A stretch of 64,000 nt of DNA from Alkalihalophilus marmarensis DSM 21297 (GCF_000474275.2 NZ_ATAE01000042.1:1-64000), one strand, 5' to 3'; numbered from the stretch's first letter, positions 35,423-44,585 are shown. The notes: generated from the letters alone by a model not told the origin. Program-made: numbers and translations.

Positions 35423-35725
35423 ATGAATGATGGAGTGCTGGCCGTTAAAATAAAGTGCCAAGAAATATTAGAGGATCTTAAAACATATTATCCAGGTCAA
35501 TTAAAGTACAATGGGACGATGAAAATGATCTATAAACAATTTGAACTGGCTTTAGTAAAGGTCGATCAAAGAAAGACACTAGATGTTCATTTCGTGAGTA
35601 GCTGCGTCAGGATGTTTGTTGATGATACGGCTGATTACATGCATCCGCTTGTAGGTAAAATGGAAAAAACTGCGGAGCTAATAGAGCTCTATAATAAGAG
35701 GGTTAGAGGAGGTAATAATGAATAG
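35423..35725 (+). CDS. Hypothetical 100-residue protein
   Basis: Soluble, mixed helical protein with two cysteines; not recognised. GGAGG and GGAG sites lie in the 20 bases before the ATG. Its stop overlaps the start of the next gene by 8 bp, so they are co-translated. Confidence 0.6.
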   Translation: MNDGVLAVKIKCQEILEDLKTYYPGQLKYNGTMKMIYKQFELALVKVDQRKTLDVHFVSSCVRMFVDDTADYMHPLVGKMEKTAELIELYNKRVRGGNNE

Positions 35726-35933
35726 ATTTCTAAATTATTTATGGTATGTGTTTCTTATTCTGGGTATTCTCTCTCTTATTTTAAATAGTGCTTTCCTTTT
35801 TCTCATAGGTGCTATTCATATGATTATATTCTGTGTCATCGTCATCTATTATGAAAAGAAGAAGGCTAAGAGATGGGGTTATGCATTGTATTTAGTTTTT
35901 TTAATTTGTATATCTTTTATATTCATGACCTAA
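35718..35933 (+). CDS. Small membrane protein
   Basis: 71 residues, two predicted membrane segments joined by a charged turn (YYEKKKAKRWGY). It overlaps the previous gene by 8 bp, with GGAGG inside that gene's end. It also overlaps the 3' end of the convergent UDG-like gene by 11 bp. Confidence 0.6.
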   Translation: MNRFLNYLWYVFLILGILSLILNSAFLFLIGAIHMIIFCVIVIYYEKKKAKRWGYALYLVFLICISFIFMT

Positions 35934-36534
35934 TCCCCCCTCTTGCTTGTGTCTCCATGAACGCTTGTCCAATCTCATCCGCCACCACTTCTAATCTCCT
36001 CATTGTATTTTCCCTCCCGGCTTGCGGGCTGGAAAGTGAATGGTCTTTAGCTAGCTGATCGGCAACCGATATGATAGGTTCACCGTTAACGTCTACCTTT
36101 ATTTGATTAAGTGCGCGCAGGCCTAAGTGGCGGATGTGGAGAACTTTCACCTTATTATGTATTCTTCCAGCAGATTTTAAAGCATTAACAGCAAGGGTTG
36201 CTCTACCTCCGCTTGTGATAACCAGCCCTTCAACAGCCCGCAACTCTGCTTCCAAGCGAGTTAAGTTCTCTTCGGTCAACACCTCTCGCACCGTTGCTTC
36301 CGTTCGGCCTGTCAGCTTGCGATACTCCACTGGACTCCACGCATTTGTGATCGTAATCGCTTCTCTTGACCATTCTATATTATCTCCGTATTTCTGAGAC
36401 AAGATGTTTAACAGCTGCTGTAAATTAGTCCCTGTTCTTCCTGCAGCAGGCTTATTAGCAGCTTCCTCGGCCGCACCGGGACACGAGAAGACGAAGGCCA
36501 CTTCATTTTTCATTCCTTTTTGATAATGACACAT
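35923..36534 (-). CDS. Uracil-DNA glycosylase superfamily-like protein
   Basis: 203 residues. FVFSCPGAAEEAANKPAAGRTG (about 13-34, given here in part) and the following NLQQLL resemble motif 1 of family 4/5 glycosylases: a Gly-rich PG...E loop and a G-x-TG turn. HIRHLG (about 133-138) is placed like the distal histidine motif. It lacks the iron-sulphur cysteines of family 4. It could be a DNA-repair enzyme or a UDG-fold protein of other use. GGAGG lies about six bases before the ATG. Confidence 0.68.
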   Translation of the reverse strand: MCHYQKGMKNEVAFVFSCPGAAEEAANKPAAGRTGTNLQQLLNILSQKYGDNIEWSREAITITNAWSPVEYRKLTGRTEATVREVLTEENLTRLEAELRAVEGLVITSGGRATLAVNALKSAGRIHNKVKVLHIRHLGLRALNQIKVDVNGEPIISVADQLAKDHSLSSPQAGRENTMRRLEVVADEIGQAFMETQARGGIRS

Positions 36535-36767
36535 GCTGTGCAGCCTCCTTTTAAGTCTCTTCTTTAACTATACCCATATTTTGTCTACGTATTAGTTATA
36601 ATGAGGATCCATTTTACGGTCCTTTTTTCCTATTTTTTATAATTATTTACTATTTTTGTCGAAGGTGGTTACACTGCTTGATTCATACTATATAATAGTT
36701 AATTATAATTATATACTTTGTACCTACTCATTTGTTATTTATTTCATAATGAAGGAAGGAATCTCTC

Positions 36768-36944
36768 ATGGTTGAACAACACCAACTTTCTAGAAAAGAA
36801 ATTGAAGTAAGGATAGAAATGATTAGAGACATTATGGTCTACTGCGGAACTGTAAATGGACTCGCTCACCCAGAGACGATTAAATATAGTCAAGAATTAG
36901 ATCATATGTTAAATAAACTGGAAGTAAGTAAGTCAATCGTATAA
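36768..36944 (+). CDS. Spo0E-family aspartyl-phosphate phosphatase
   Basis: 58 residues. The family signature S-x-x-L-D-x-x-(I/L) is seen as SQELDHML (residues 41-48), preceded by the first helix (RKEIEVRIEMIRDIMVYCG). Spo0E-type proteins remove phosphate from Spo0A and delay sporulation. ATG at 36768 with AAGGAAGGA about seven bases upstream. Confidence 0.85.
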   Translation: MVEQHQLSRKEIEVRIEMIRDIMVYCGTVNGLAHPETIKYSQELDHMLNKLEVSKSIV

Positions 36945-36984
36945 ATGAAAAAGTTGAACTCATTCGACTATAAGGAGTGATTGT

Positions 36985-37200
36985 ATGCCTGTTAGTTTAA
37001 TTGTGTTATTCAGCCTTGTCTTGTTCATTATCCTAGCCATGACCCTCAGTTATGCTTCTAAACGTGTGCAAGTCAAGCATGCGCAGCAGCATCATGTATC
37101 TTCTGATGTTCCTGTTCACGGCAGCAGTTCTAAAGACAATGCCTCTTGCGGCTATCCCGGAGATTCCGGCAGTTCATCTGGCGGAGTCGGCTGTGATTAG
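36985..37200 (+). CDS. Small single-pass membrane protein with Ser/Gly-rich tail
   Basis: 71 residues. A membrane segment (about 3-22), then a His/Lys-rich stretch and a Ser/Gly/Cys tail (SCGYPGDSGSSSGGVGCD). AAGGAG lies seven bases before the ATG. Function unknown. A clear terminator follows. Confidence 0.65.
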   Translation: MPVSLIVLFSLVLFIILAMTLSYASKRVQVKHAQQHHVSSDVPVHGSSSKDNASCGYPGDSGSSSGGVGCD

Positions 37201-37223
37201 AGTTTTTGAAAAATATCATCATA

Positions 37224-37259
37224 AACCAAGCCGACAGCTTATTGTCAGCTTGGTTTTTT
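37224..37259 (+). terminator. Terminator of the small membrane protein gene
   Basis: AACCAAGCCGACA (37224-37236) pairs with TGTCAGCTTGGTT (37243-37255) with one mismatch, followed by TTTT. Confidence 0.85.
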
Positions 37260-37480
37260 AAGTTTAGCCGGCATTCTACATTTGATGAAATCAAAGGAGT
37301 GCCATCAAGGATAAAAGTAATCTGCTGCTTCCAACGAGAATTTTTTCATTTTTGTTGAAAATTGGCTTAAATAGTTATATCTATCTTTAAATAAGTGCAT
37401 AATTCTGCTTTGATTTCACAACTGAAAGGTATATAATTTTAAAAAAGCGCTATAATTTAAAATAAGGCAGGTGATTAACG

Positions 37481-38710
37481 GTGAAATACGAGAAACTTTC
37501 TAAGGTTTTTTATAAAGATGGGGAGCAGTTTTTTGAAAAGGAAATTGAAAGGAGGAAAAATTGTTATGGCAGCTACTTAACCTCTCTTTCCATACAAGGC
37601 TTTCGTAAAGGACGTCTTTTAAATGAAACGTACAATTTATTTTACGTGAACACACATAAATTAATGGCATTAAACAATCAAGTATTATTAAACAGCTCTA
37701 AAATTACTACACTTGTCAGTAAGCTTCCTCCATATGTCATCGAACCTTATTTTCAGAAATTAATTGTCAACGAAGCGCAAAGCAACAATGAAATCGAAGG
37801 AATTAGAAGTACGAAAAAGCAATTAAAAGAGGTTTTAAATGATTTAAGTAAACCAGATTCAAAGCACAAACGTTTCAGGGGGTTAATGAAAACCTACTTC
37901 TTTATATCACAAATTAAGCCCTTTAAAGATATTACAGACTTTAGAAAACTGTATGACCAGCTTGTCTCTGATGAAATCAATCAAGAAGATGTACCTGACG
38001 GTGAATTATTTCGTAAAGGTTATGTAGAAAATAACGACGGAACCTCAACTACACATATTGGACTAGAATCTGAAACTAAAATTATTGAGGCACTGCATTC
38101 TCTCATCCGTTTTCTAGACAATGAAGACCACTTAGAGTTATACAGATATATGGTTGCTCACTACTATTATGAATACATCCACCCATTTTATGACGGCAAC
38201 GGGAGAACAGGACGCTTGTTAGTTTGTAGTTATTTGTCCAGGTATTTAGATAGATATTCAGCTATCACTTTCTCCTACGCAGTTAATAAAGATAAATCGA
38301 AATATTACAAAGCGCTCGAAGAAATCCCCTCACCTCTAAATAAAGGTGAGACTACTTTTTATTTAATTGACATGCTAGAGCTGCTTAGAAAAGGACAAGA
38401 AGGAATCATTGAGGACTTGGAACTTAATCTAGCAAAATTAGAACGGATTCAAACCTACTTCCAAAGCGAGAAATGGGCAGAAAAAGGAGAAGTAAGATAT
38501 CTATTGCAATTAATGACCAGTTTACATGCTTTCGTAGATGATGATACATCAATGTCTGTCACAGAGTTAATGGAAATGTCAAAAAGCACTAGATATAAAA
38601 TAAATAAAATTATGCTGCATTTAGAGGAAGAAGACTATGTTGAATTAGTGACCCAACGCCCTAAAACGTATAAAATACGGGAAGAGTTTTTAGAGTCTGT
38701 TTTACTTTAA
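37481..38710 (+). CDS. Fic-domain protein with inhibitory helix and C-terminal winged helix
   Basis: 409 residues. The Fic core motif HPFYDGNGRTGR (about 231-242) is complete, predicting AMP transfer or similar. An N-terminal inhibitory motif is visible in NEAQSNNEIEGI (about 98-109: S-x-x-x-E-G form), so it is a class II self-inhibited enzyme. The C-terminal 60 residues look like a winged helix (VTELMEMSKSTRYKINKIM). Start GTG, with AGGTGA about six bases upstream. No partner antitoxin gene is adjacent. Targets are unknown. Confidence 0.9.
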   Translation: MKYEKLSKVFYKDGEQFFEKEIERRKNCYGSYLTSLSIQGFRKGRLLNETYNLFYVNTHKLMALNNQVLLNSSKITTLVSKLPPYVIEPYFQKLIVNEAQSNNEIEGIRSTKKQLKEVLNDLSKPDSKHKRFRGLMKTYFFISQIKPFKDITDFRKLYDQLVSDEINQEDVPDGELFRKGYVENNDGTSTTHIGLESETKIIEALHSLIRFLDNEDHLELYRYMVAHYYYEYIHPFYDGNGRTGRLLVCSYLSRYLDRYSAITFSYAVNKDKSKYYKALEEIPSPLNKGETTFYLIDMLELLRKGQEGIIEDLELNLAKLERIQTYFQSEKWAEKGEVRYLLQLMTSLHAFVDDDTSMSVTELMEMSKSTRYKINKIMLHLEEEDYVELVTQRPKTYKIREEFLESVLL

Positions 38711-38740
38711 TAAATTAGAATAGGGCTTCATAACCTCTTC

Positions 38741-38868
38741 CGTTTCCAATATCTGGCTCCATTTGTTCGAAATAATGCCGAGTTTGTTCGAAAAAATCCA
38801 AAAGTTATTCGAAATAAAGGCGGCTTTGTTTAAATTATTGAGAAGTTTGTTCAAAAAAAACCAATCCT
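38741..38868 (+). repeat. Intergenic modular repeat element R3 (TTTGTTCGAA flavour)
   Basis: Head CGTTTCCAATATCTGGCTCC, then A (38741-38761). Units start at 38762, 38783, 38805, 38825 and 38846, with lengths 21, 22, 20 and 21 for the first four. They begin TTTGTTCGAAAT, TTTGTTCGAAAA, TTATTCGAAAT, TTTGTTTAAATT and TTTGTTCAAAAA. It lies after the Fic gene. Confidence 0.8.
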
Positions 38869-38884
38869 CACCTAACTCATCACT

Positions 38885-38920
38885 AAAAAACCAAGCTGGC
38901 ACCTCTCTCCCAGCTTGGTT
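38885..38920 (-). terminator. Terminator of the amino-acid permease gene
   Basis: AACCAAGCTGG (38889-38899) pairs with CCAGCTTGGTT (38910-38920), with a T-run on the minus strand. Confidence 0.88.
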
Positions 38921-38933
38921 TCATCACTTTCAA

Positions 38934-40343
38934 CTACCCAATCTTATCTTTCTTCAACATTTCTTCATTCTTATCATACTTTCCTCTTAACATTTGGCTG
39001 AAGAAGTAGCCTCCGATCACGAACCAGCCGATGAGGATGGCCCACTCAGGACCGATTAACGCTGCTGGCATTCCCGGCAGATAAATAATAATAAATCCTA
39101 CACTCAACACCGCAGCAATCCAGCCGATAACCGGCGTTCTTCCTGATTTATACGGACGCTCCATTTCTGGCTCTCTCTTACGCAGAATAATAAAGGCAAT
39201 CGCCACCATTAAATAGGCAATGACAATAGCCGGGCCGCCGCTGTTTACAAACCAGACTAAAGCAGGTCGTCCGAGTAGCGGACTGACAACCGCTAATGCT
39301 CCGATAAACAGGATCGCATTAGATGGTGTCTTGTATTTCGGGTGCAGCTTGCCGAACCACTTTGGCAGCATATTTGACTGAGCCATCGCATACACCACGC
39401 GGCTTCCCCCAATAATAAACGCATTCCAGCTCGTTAAAATCCCGGCTACCCCGCCGATAATAAGTAAGTTTCCAAAGAGTGCGGAGCCGAATAATGTGGC
39501 CATCGCATCTGCTGTCGCTAACTGCGTTGTGGCGAGTGCTTGTCCATCTAGAGCAGACGCTACACCGATCGAGATAAGAATATAAAATCCAATCGCACAG
39601 ACAACTGAGAAAATTAACAGCTTGCCGATATCTCTTGGAGGGACATTAGCTTCTTCTGCGGTTTGTGGGATGACATCAAATCCGATAAATAGAAACGGCA
39701 CCATAATTAAGACGGCCATGATTCCTGCTGGTCCATTTAAAAAGAGGGGCTCAAAGTTCGCACGTTCGCCTCCAATTGCAGAACCAAAGATCAGCATAAG
39801 ACCCATTAGAATCACACTGGCTGTTAAAATAACTTGGATCTTTGCTGCCGGCTTCAGCCCGAAGTAGTTGATCGCCATAACGAAAATTGAGCCACCTACG
39901 CCAACTAATACCCACGAAGCATAGACATCCCAGCCGGCGATCGTCCACATATAGCCGACCTGATAATTCGGTAATAAGTATTCAATGACTGTAGGCAAGG
40001 CTACCGCTTCAAAGGCAACAACTGAGACATATCCCAACGTGATCGCCCATGAGGCTAGAAACGCCGCCTTGTCCCCCATTGCTCTATGTACATACACATG
40101 TTCCCCGCCGACTTTCGGCATGGCTGAGGCGAGCTCGGCATAAGTCAGACCGACAAATGTTACGAGTGTTCCTCCAATTATAAAAGCTACTACCGTTCCA
40201 AGTGATCCTGCTGAAGTGAGCCAGCTTTCTGATAATACAACCCAGCCCCATCCAAGCATCGCACCGACCGATAACACAAATACATCCAATCGAGATAGTA
40301 CCTTATTTAACTCTGGTTTCTGATTAAACAAATGCACCCACAC
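38934..40343 (-). CDS. APC-superfamily amino acid permease
   Basis: 469 residues with 12 predicted membrane segments. SVGAMLGWGW (about 25-34) is the first-helix substrate loop, and PKVGGEHVYVHRAMG and FIGFDVIPQTAEE are typical APC stretches. It imports an amino acid or amine; the identity is not evident. Start GTG at 40341-40343 with AAGGA about five bases upstream; another in-frame GTG two codons later is possible. A textbook sigma-54 promoter precedes it, and the divergent sigma-54 activator gene is the likely regulator. Confidence 0.9.
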   Translation of the reverse strand: MWVHLFNQKPELNKVLSRLDVFVLSVGAMLGWGWVVLSESWLTSAGSLGTVVAFIIGGTLVTFVGLTYAELASAMPKVGGEHVYVHRAMGDKAAFLASWAITLGYVSVVAFEAVALPTVIEYLLPNYQVGYMWTIAGWDVYASWVLVGVGGSIFVMAINYFGLKPAAKIQVILTASVILMGLMLIFGSAIGGERANFEPLFLNGPAGIMAVLIMVPFLFIGFDVIPQTAEEANVPPRDIGKLLIFSVVCAIGFYILISIGVASALDGQALATTQLATADAMATLFGSALFGNLLIIGGVAGILTSWNAFIIGGSRVVYAMAQSNMLPKWFGKLHPKYKTPSNAILFIGALAVVSPLLGRPALVWFVNSGGPAIVIAYLMVAIAFIILRKREPEMERPYKSGRTPVIGWIAAVLSVGFIIIYLPGMPAALIGPEWAILIGWFVIGGYFFSQMLRGKYDKNEEMLKKDKIG

Positions 40344-40414
40344 CCTTCCTTCTTCTGATTCTCCCGCTGTTCTCTCTCTTTCCTAACCATCTCTCTATGT
40401 ACTAAGCTTATAAT

Positions 40415-40430
40415 TGCAAGAAATGTGCCA
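40415..40430 (-). promoter_or_regulatory. Sigma-54 promoter of the permease gene
   Basis: On the minus strand TGGCAC (40430-40425), five bases, then TTGCA (40419-40415). This is an exact -24/-12 element, preceded by T. Transcription would start near 40404. Confidence 0.88.
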
Positions 40431-40501
40431 AATTTTCTGATAAATACAACCGAGCTTCCACTTAACATCTGATTAAATTCTAAATCATGATTAACTTATT
40501 C

Positions 40502-40548
40502 TAATTTAATTATTGATTATTCTGATGATTTAATCAATAATTAAATTA
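40502..40548. promoter_or_regulatory. Large inverted repeat, candidate activator-binding site
   Basis: TAATTTAATTATTGATT (40502-40518) is the exact reverse complement of 40532-40548, with a 13-base spacer. It lies about 75-120 bp upstream of the permease -24 element and just before the activator gene. A smaller palindrome AATCATGATT is at 40483-40492. Confidence 0.7.
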
Positions 40549-40570
40549 ATAAAAGCTGGAGGTACTCATT

Positions 40571-41974
40571 ATGGATCAAGATTTATCCCTCATCCTCGCT
40601 AAAATTATTGAGACATCTAACAACAACATTACGATTACGGACCATAAAGGAATCATTCTTTTCTCAAACCCAAACCATTGGACGATGTACGGGCTTGAAG
40701 CAGACGCGTATATTGGCAAATCAGTTTACGAGCTAGAGGAAAATGGGGTGCTCTCCCCTTCCATTAATGCGCTCGTGTTAAAAGAAAAAAAGGAAGTCCG
40801 AGTGCTTCAGCAGACAACATCCGGCCGGGTCGTCATGTCCACCGGCTACCCCATTTTCAACAAAGAAGGAGCATTGCATTTCGTGGTCAGCTACAGCCAG
40901 GACCAAACGGAGATTGTCAAACTACAAGAACAATACGATCAGCTTCAAGTGAAAATGGAAGGCTTCCAAACGGAGGTAGAAGAACTCCGGGAAAAAGAAG
41001 CAAGCCACCATCCGCTGTTGTTTCGCAGCGAGTCAATGAAGCATATTTTCTCCACCCTCCATCGAATCGCCGCAACCGATGCGAGCATTTTATTTTTAGG
41101 AGAGTCAGGCGTTGGGAAAAGTACGCTCGCCCGCCATATTCATAATCAAAGCGAGAGACATAAGCAGCCGTTTATTGAAGTGAACTGCAGCACGATTCCA
41201 GAGACATTATTTGAATCAGAGATGTTTGGATATGAGCCGGGTTCTTTTACCGGCGCGCATAAGAACGGGAAAAAAGGCTTGATCGAACAAGCGGATCAAG
41301 GGACCTTATTTCTTGATGAAATTGGTGAGCTGCCGCTGGCGATTCAGGTGAAGTTGTTGAAGGTCTTACAGGAGAAATCGTTTATGAGGGTAGGCGGGAA
41401 AGAAGAGAAGCAGGTCGACTTCCGCTTAATCACAGCGACCAATCAACCGCTCAAAGAAATGGTCGATCAAGGGACCTTTCGATTTGACCTCTATTACCGG
41501 TTAAACGTGATTCCGATCAAGATCCCGCCGTTAAAGGAACGTCAGGATGATATCACGATCCTCTTGCAGCATTACTTGCAATTGATGAACGAAAAATATA
41601 AGACGGCAAAAAAGCTTGCCCCAACTACTTATGATCTGCTTCATCACTATGAGTGGCCTGGGAACGTACGGGAAATGGAGAATGTGATTGAAAGGCTCGT
41701 CCTCACTATTGAAGAGCCAACGATCCTCCCCCATCACCTGCCAAGTGAGATCAATAACGCCACTCATGAATACGTGTCACAGCCAGTAACAAACCTCTTG
41801 CCCCAAATGGAGATAAGAGATATGAAAGAAGCTGTGGAGCATGTGGAGATTCAACTACTAAGCCGAGCGCAAAGCGAATGCAAGACTACGTATGAGATGG
41901 CGAAGTATCTCGGAATCAGCCAGCCTTCTGTTATTTATAAGATGAAGAAGTATAAGGATAGGCTTCCTAGTTAG
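40571..41974 (+). CDS. PAS-domain sigma-54-dependent transcriptional activator
   Basis: 467 residues. PAS domain about 10-115, a coiled linker, and an AAA+ domain about 150-385 with Walker A GESGVGKST. The sigma-54 contact loop is GSFTGA (Ser for the first Ala of GAFTGA) and Walker B is GTLFLDEIGEL. A Fis-type HTH is at the end (TTYEMAKYLGISQPSVIYKM). It resembles RocR/PrdR-type activators of amino-acid use. It is divergent from the sigma-54-dependent permease gene, which is its probable target. GGAGG lies about six bases before the ATG. Confidence 0.93.
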   Translation: MDQDLSLILAKIIETSNNNITITDHKGIILFSNPNHWTMYGLEADAYIGKSVYELEENGVLSPSINALVLKEKKEVRVLQQTTSGRVVMSTGYPIFNKEGALHFVVSYSQDQTEIVKLQEQYDQLQVKMEGFQTEVEELREKEASHHPLLFRSESMKHIFSTLHRIAATDASILFLGESGVGKSTLARHIHNQSERHKQPFIEVNCSTIPETLFESEMFGYEPGSFTGAHKNGKKGLIEQADQGTLFLDEIGELPLAIQVKLLKVLQEKSFMRVGGKEEKQVDFRLITATNQPLKEMVDQGTFRFDLYYRLNVIPIKIPPLKERQDDITILLQHYLQLMNEKYKTAKKLAPTTYDLLHHYEWPGNVREMENVIERLVLTIEEPTILPHHLPSEINNATHEYVSQPVTNLLPQMEIRDMKEAVEHVEIQLLSRAQSECKTTYEMAKYLGISQPSVIYKMKKYKDRLPS

Positions 41975-41988
41975 CTAGGAAGCTTTTT
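41962..41988 (+). terminator. Terminator of the sigma-54 activator gene
   Basis: GCTTCCTAG (41962-41970) pairs with CTAGGAAGC (41975-41983), followed by TTTTT. The stop codon is in the loop. Confidence 0.85.
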
Positions 41989-42086
41989 AATGTCGATAAA
42001 CTTCTGGTCATGTCAGACTCCGCTCTATGAATGTGATATGATGACAGTATTGTACAAATTTACTAGACATCGAAGGAGAACGTATA

Positions 42087-43049
42087 TTGAGCATTTTTAA
42101 ACATGTTTTACTCCCTATTTTTACATCGACGCTATTATTAGCAGCCTGCGCGCCTTCTGAAGAAGCGGCACCTCCGGCAAACCAGGAAGAAGAAGCATCT
42201 TTCCCATCCGAACGTAACTTAAAAGAAACAGAAATGGAATTAATAGAAGAGCAGAATATCCGTATTGAGAAATTAGTCGATGCCATTGTCATTCCAGAGG
42301 TTCTTGATCAGCAGGAGACTGATCAATATGTTGTCTCATCTGAATTTGATATGAAACAGGATTACTCGGTATCTTACTATATTAATAACGACGAGCTTCA
42401 ATTAAGTTATCTCATCACGGACGGAGCAACAAGCGGTACAAATTTAAAAGATAATGAAGAATTCTACCAAGTGGAGCATTCGATTAATTATGATGTGTTT
42501 ACGAACGGGGAGATGTATTATCTAGTGGCGCATGAGAATGATGTTTATATTTCATTTGAAAGTCTCGACTATGAACGAACGACGTATGAAGAACTCTCCG
42601 CCATGTTGGATCAACTAGTGCCCCATAGTGAAACGTTTGAAGAGTTATTAAATAAAACAAGGGGCGACTTCCTAGCTCCAAGTTATCGTTTAGGTGATCC
42701 CACTCTCATAGAGATAGCATCACTAGCTACCGTTTATCGTGGAGAACTATCCGATTCATCTACATCCCTATTATTTGAAGCGTTTGGTGTTTTCATTAGC
42801 GAGGAAGGGAACAACCCAAACGAGACAGAATCAATGCTGGTCTCACGTGATTTAGTAGAAGAGACACATGAAGGAGAAACGCTTTATTTCGTACCGAGAG
42901 ACTCGATGTATCCTGCCGTTTACAGAGAAGTTGGGGACTACATTTATAGGGTGCCTCTTCATGAATACGGAGTTGATGAAGAGCTATATCACAATATGGA
43001 CAAGCATTATGATGAGCTGGTTAAGATCGTCTTATCGCTTGGGAACTAA
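42087..43049 (+). CDS. Lipoprotein of unknown function
   Basis: 320 residues. Lipobox LAAC (Cys about 21), an acidic Pro/Glu linker, then a globular acidic part. Start TTG at 42087, with GGAG eight bases upstream. Seven bases separate its stop from the next gene's annotated region, so it is probably in one operon with the membrane protein at 43062. I recognise no family. Confidence 0.72.
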   Translation: MSIFKHVLLPIFTSTLLLAACAPSEEAAPPANQEEEASFPSERNLKETEMELIEEQNIRIEKLVDAIVIPEVLDQQETDQYVVSSEFDMKQDYSVSYYINNDELQLSYLITDGATSGTNLKDNEEFYQVEHSINYDVFTNGEMYYLVAHENDVYISFESLDYERTTYEELSAMLDQLVPHSETFEELLNKTRGDFLAPSYRLGDPTLIEIASLATVYRGELSDSSTSLLFEAFGVFISEEGNNPNETESMLVSRDLVEETHEGETLYFVPRDSMYPAVYREVGDYIYRVPLHEYGVDEELYHNMDKHYDELVKIVLSLGN

Positions 43050-43061
43050 CAGGAGATGAAC

Positions 43062-44114
43062 ATGCTACATTGGTCTAAAAAGAAAATAGTTATTGCGAGC
43101 ATCATCACCGCTGCAGCTCTTGTCTGTAGTTTTCTCTTCTTTATCAGGTATGTGTCTACTGGTTTTTTAAATGTTTATACGATTTCAGAGTACGGGGAAG
43201 CCGTTACGATTATGGATCGCACACCTTCTATGATTGGCTCCTCGACTACTACCTACCGTGTACAATCAATTAAAAATTCAAGACTCCAGTTCACAGTCAA
43301 AGTAAAAGTGAATAATTATCTGCTTTGGCGCACTCCTAAAGAGGTTCTCGCAGATACTTACGAGGATGGCAAGGATACATACGAAGAGCAATTGAAGCTT
43401 GATACGGTTATAGGTGATATAGAAAGGATTGGTTTTCAAGGATTATCTGCTGATGGACTCTACGTAAGTTTCGATGCTACACATAGAAATGAAGACGGGG
43501 CAAGCTATAAGAGGCTTTCGTTAATGAGTGATGAAAAAATTGACTTTAGGAATTTTAGAGAGAACGAAATGTCGAGGTTCCATCAGCTGATCTCTCTCAT
43601 CCAAAGCAGCGGATCAGATTTCTATAGAGTCTCCGTTTCTGATCCAACCATCCCATCGACCATTCACTTTGATGAATATGCTTTGACAATGTCACTACCC
43701 TTAGAAGAGCTCTATCACTATTTAAGAAAAAACAATCCAACCCTAGACAATTTCACCGTGAGAAAATGGGAAGAGCAGCTAAGGAAAATTGAAAACGAGC
43801 GGTTCACCTTCGGATCTGAAATGACAGAAATGCTCGATCTTTCATTTGAATGTAATGCTCTCACAGAAGATGGGCTTTGCAATGGTATCCTTTTAACGGT
43901 TCAATACGAGCATAATGGCCTCACTTCAGAGAATGAGCACCTAGTTGATGATGTGACTGCTATTTTGCAGACACTCGATCACGAACTAATGCACTTAGAG
44001 TTGTATGAGCTAGTTTTTATGGACAAAGATGAAGAGCATAAGACGGTGCGTTTAACCAATGAAGAGCGAGAGCAGTTTGAATCGGTTGAACAACTAGTAG
44101 AGGAGACGTTTTAG
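43062..44114 (+). CDS. Single-pass membrane protein, paralogue A
   Basis: 350 residues. A basic start (MLHWSKKK) and a membrane segment (about 9-30), then an extracellular acidic domain ending EEREQFESVEQLVEETF. The gene at 45455-46498 is a close paralogue: VCSFLFFIRYV is identical in both, as is HNGLTSENEHL. AGGAG lies six bases before the ATG at 43062. The family is unknown to me. Confidence 0.72.
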   Translation: MLHWSKKKIVIASIITAAALVCSFLFFIRYVSTGFLNVYTISEYGEAVTIMDRTPSMIGSSTTTYRVQSIKNSRLQFTVKVKVNNYLLWRTPKEVLADTYEDGKDTYEEQLKLDTVIGDIERIGFQGLSADGLYVSFDATHRNEDGASYKRLSLMSDEKIDFRNFRENEMSRFHQLISLIQSSGSDFYRVSVSDPTIPSTIHFDEYALTMSLPLEELYHYLRKNNPTLDNFTVRKWEEQLRKIENERFTFGSEMTEMLDLSFECNALTEDGLCNGILLTVQYEHNGLTSENEHLVDDVTAILQTLDHELMHLELYELVFMDKDEEHKTVRLTNEEREQFESVEQLVEETF

Positions 44115-44154
44115 AGCAGCGAGGGATTTGCTGCTCTTATTTATTACGGCTTTA

Positions 44155-44282
44155 TGTTTTACAGTTATTTACAGCCTTTATTCGAATTAATTGGATTGTT
44201 GTTCGAATTATTCAGCAGGTTATTCGAATAATCTGCGAAGCCGTTTGAATAATGAAGAAAGCTGTTCGAATTAATCTATAAA
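44155..44282 (+). repeat. Intergenic modular repeat element R4 (TTATTCGAATTA flavour)
   Basis: Head TGTTTTACAGTTATTTACAG then CC (44155-44176). Units start at 44177, 44199, 44220, 44241 and 44262 and are 22, 21, 21, 21 and 21 bp. They begin TTTATTCGAATTA, TTGTTCGAATTA, TTATTCGAATAA, CCGTTTGAATAA and CTGTTCGAATTA. Confidence 0.8.
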
Positions 44283-44300
44283 ACACCTTAAAAGAGCACT

Positions 44301-44333
44301 AAAAAAGGCACCACCCCACTACTAGGTGATGCC
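44301..44333 (-). terminator. Stand-alone minus-strand terminator
   Basis: On the minus strand GGCATCACC pairs with GGTGGTGCC (44333-44325 with 44315-44307), followed by TTTTTT. The nearest minus-strand gene ends at 44601 and has its own hairpin. The 44334-44544 stretch holds no ORF I can support and could encode a small RNA. Confidence 0.65.
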
Positions 44334-44544
44334 CCAACCAAAATCTTACCATTACACTATTAAAGTTAATGGAGTTATAACTATATCATACCCATTATTC
44401 ATTAATATAGAACATAAAATCACAATAAAATAGTCCCTGAACTCGACTAATAAATGCCAGTGAAATAAGCCGGTGAGCCTAGTTATCCCTAGTAGTGATA
44501 TCTTTCTTTACACTAAAGTACATGTATTAAATTAGAGTATAATA

Positions 44545-44585
44545 AGCAAAAAGCAGCGACCAGTTATGGACCGTTGCTTTTCATA
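44545..44585 (-). terminator. Terminator of the coiled-coil membrane protein gene
   Basis: On the minus strand AAAGCAACGGTCC pairs imperfectly with GGTCGCTGCTTT, followed by TT and AT-rich sequence. Confidence 0.6.
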
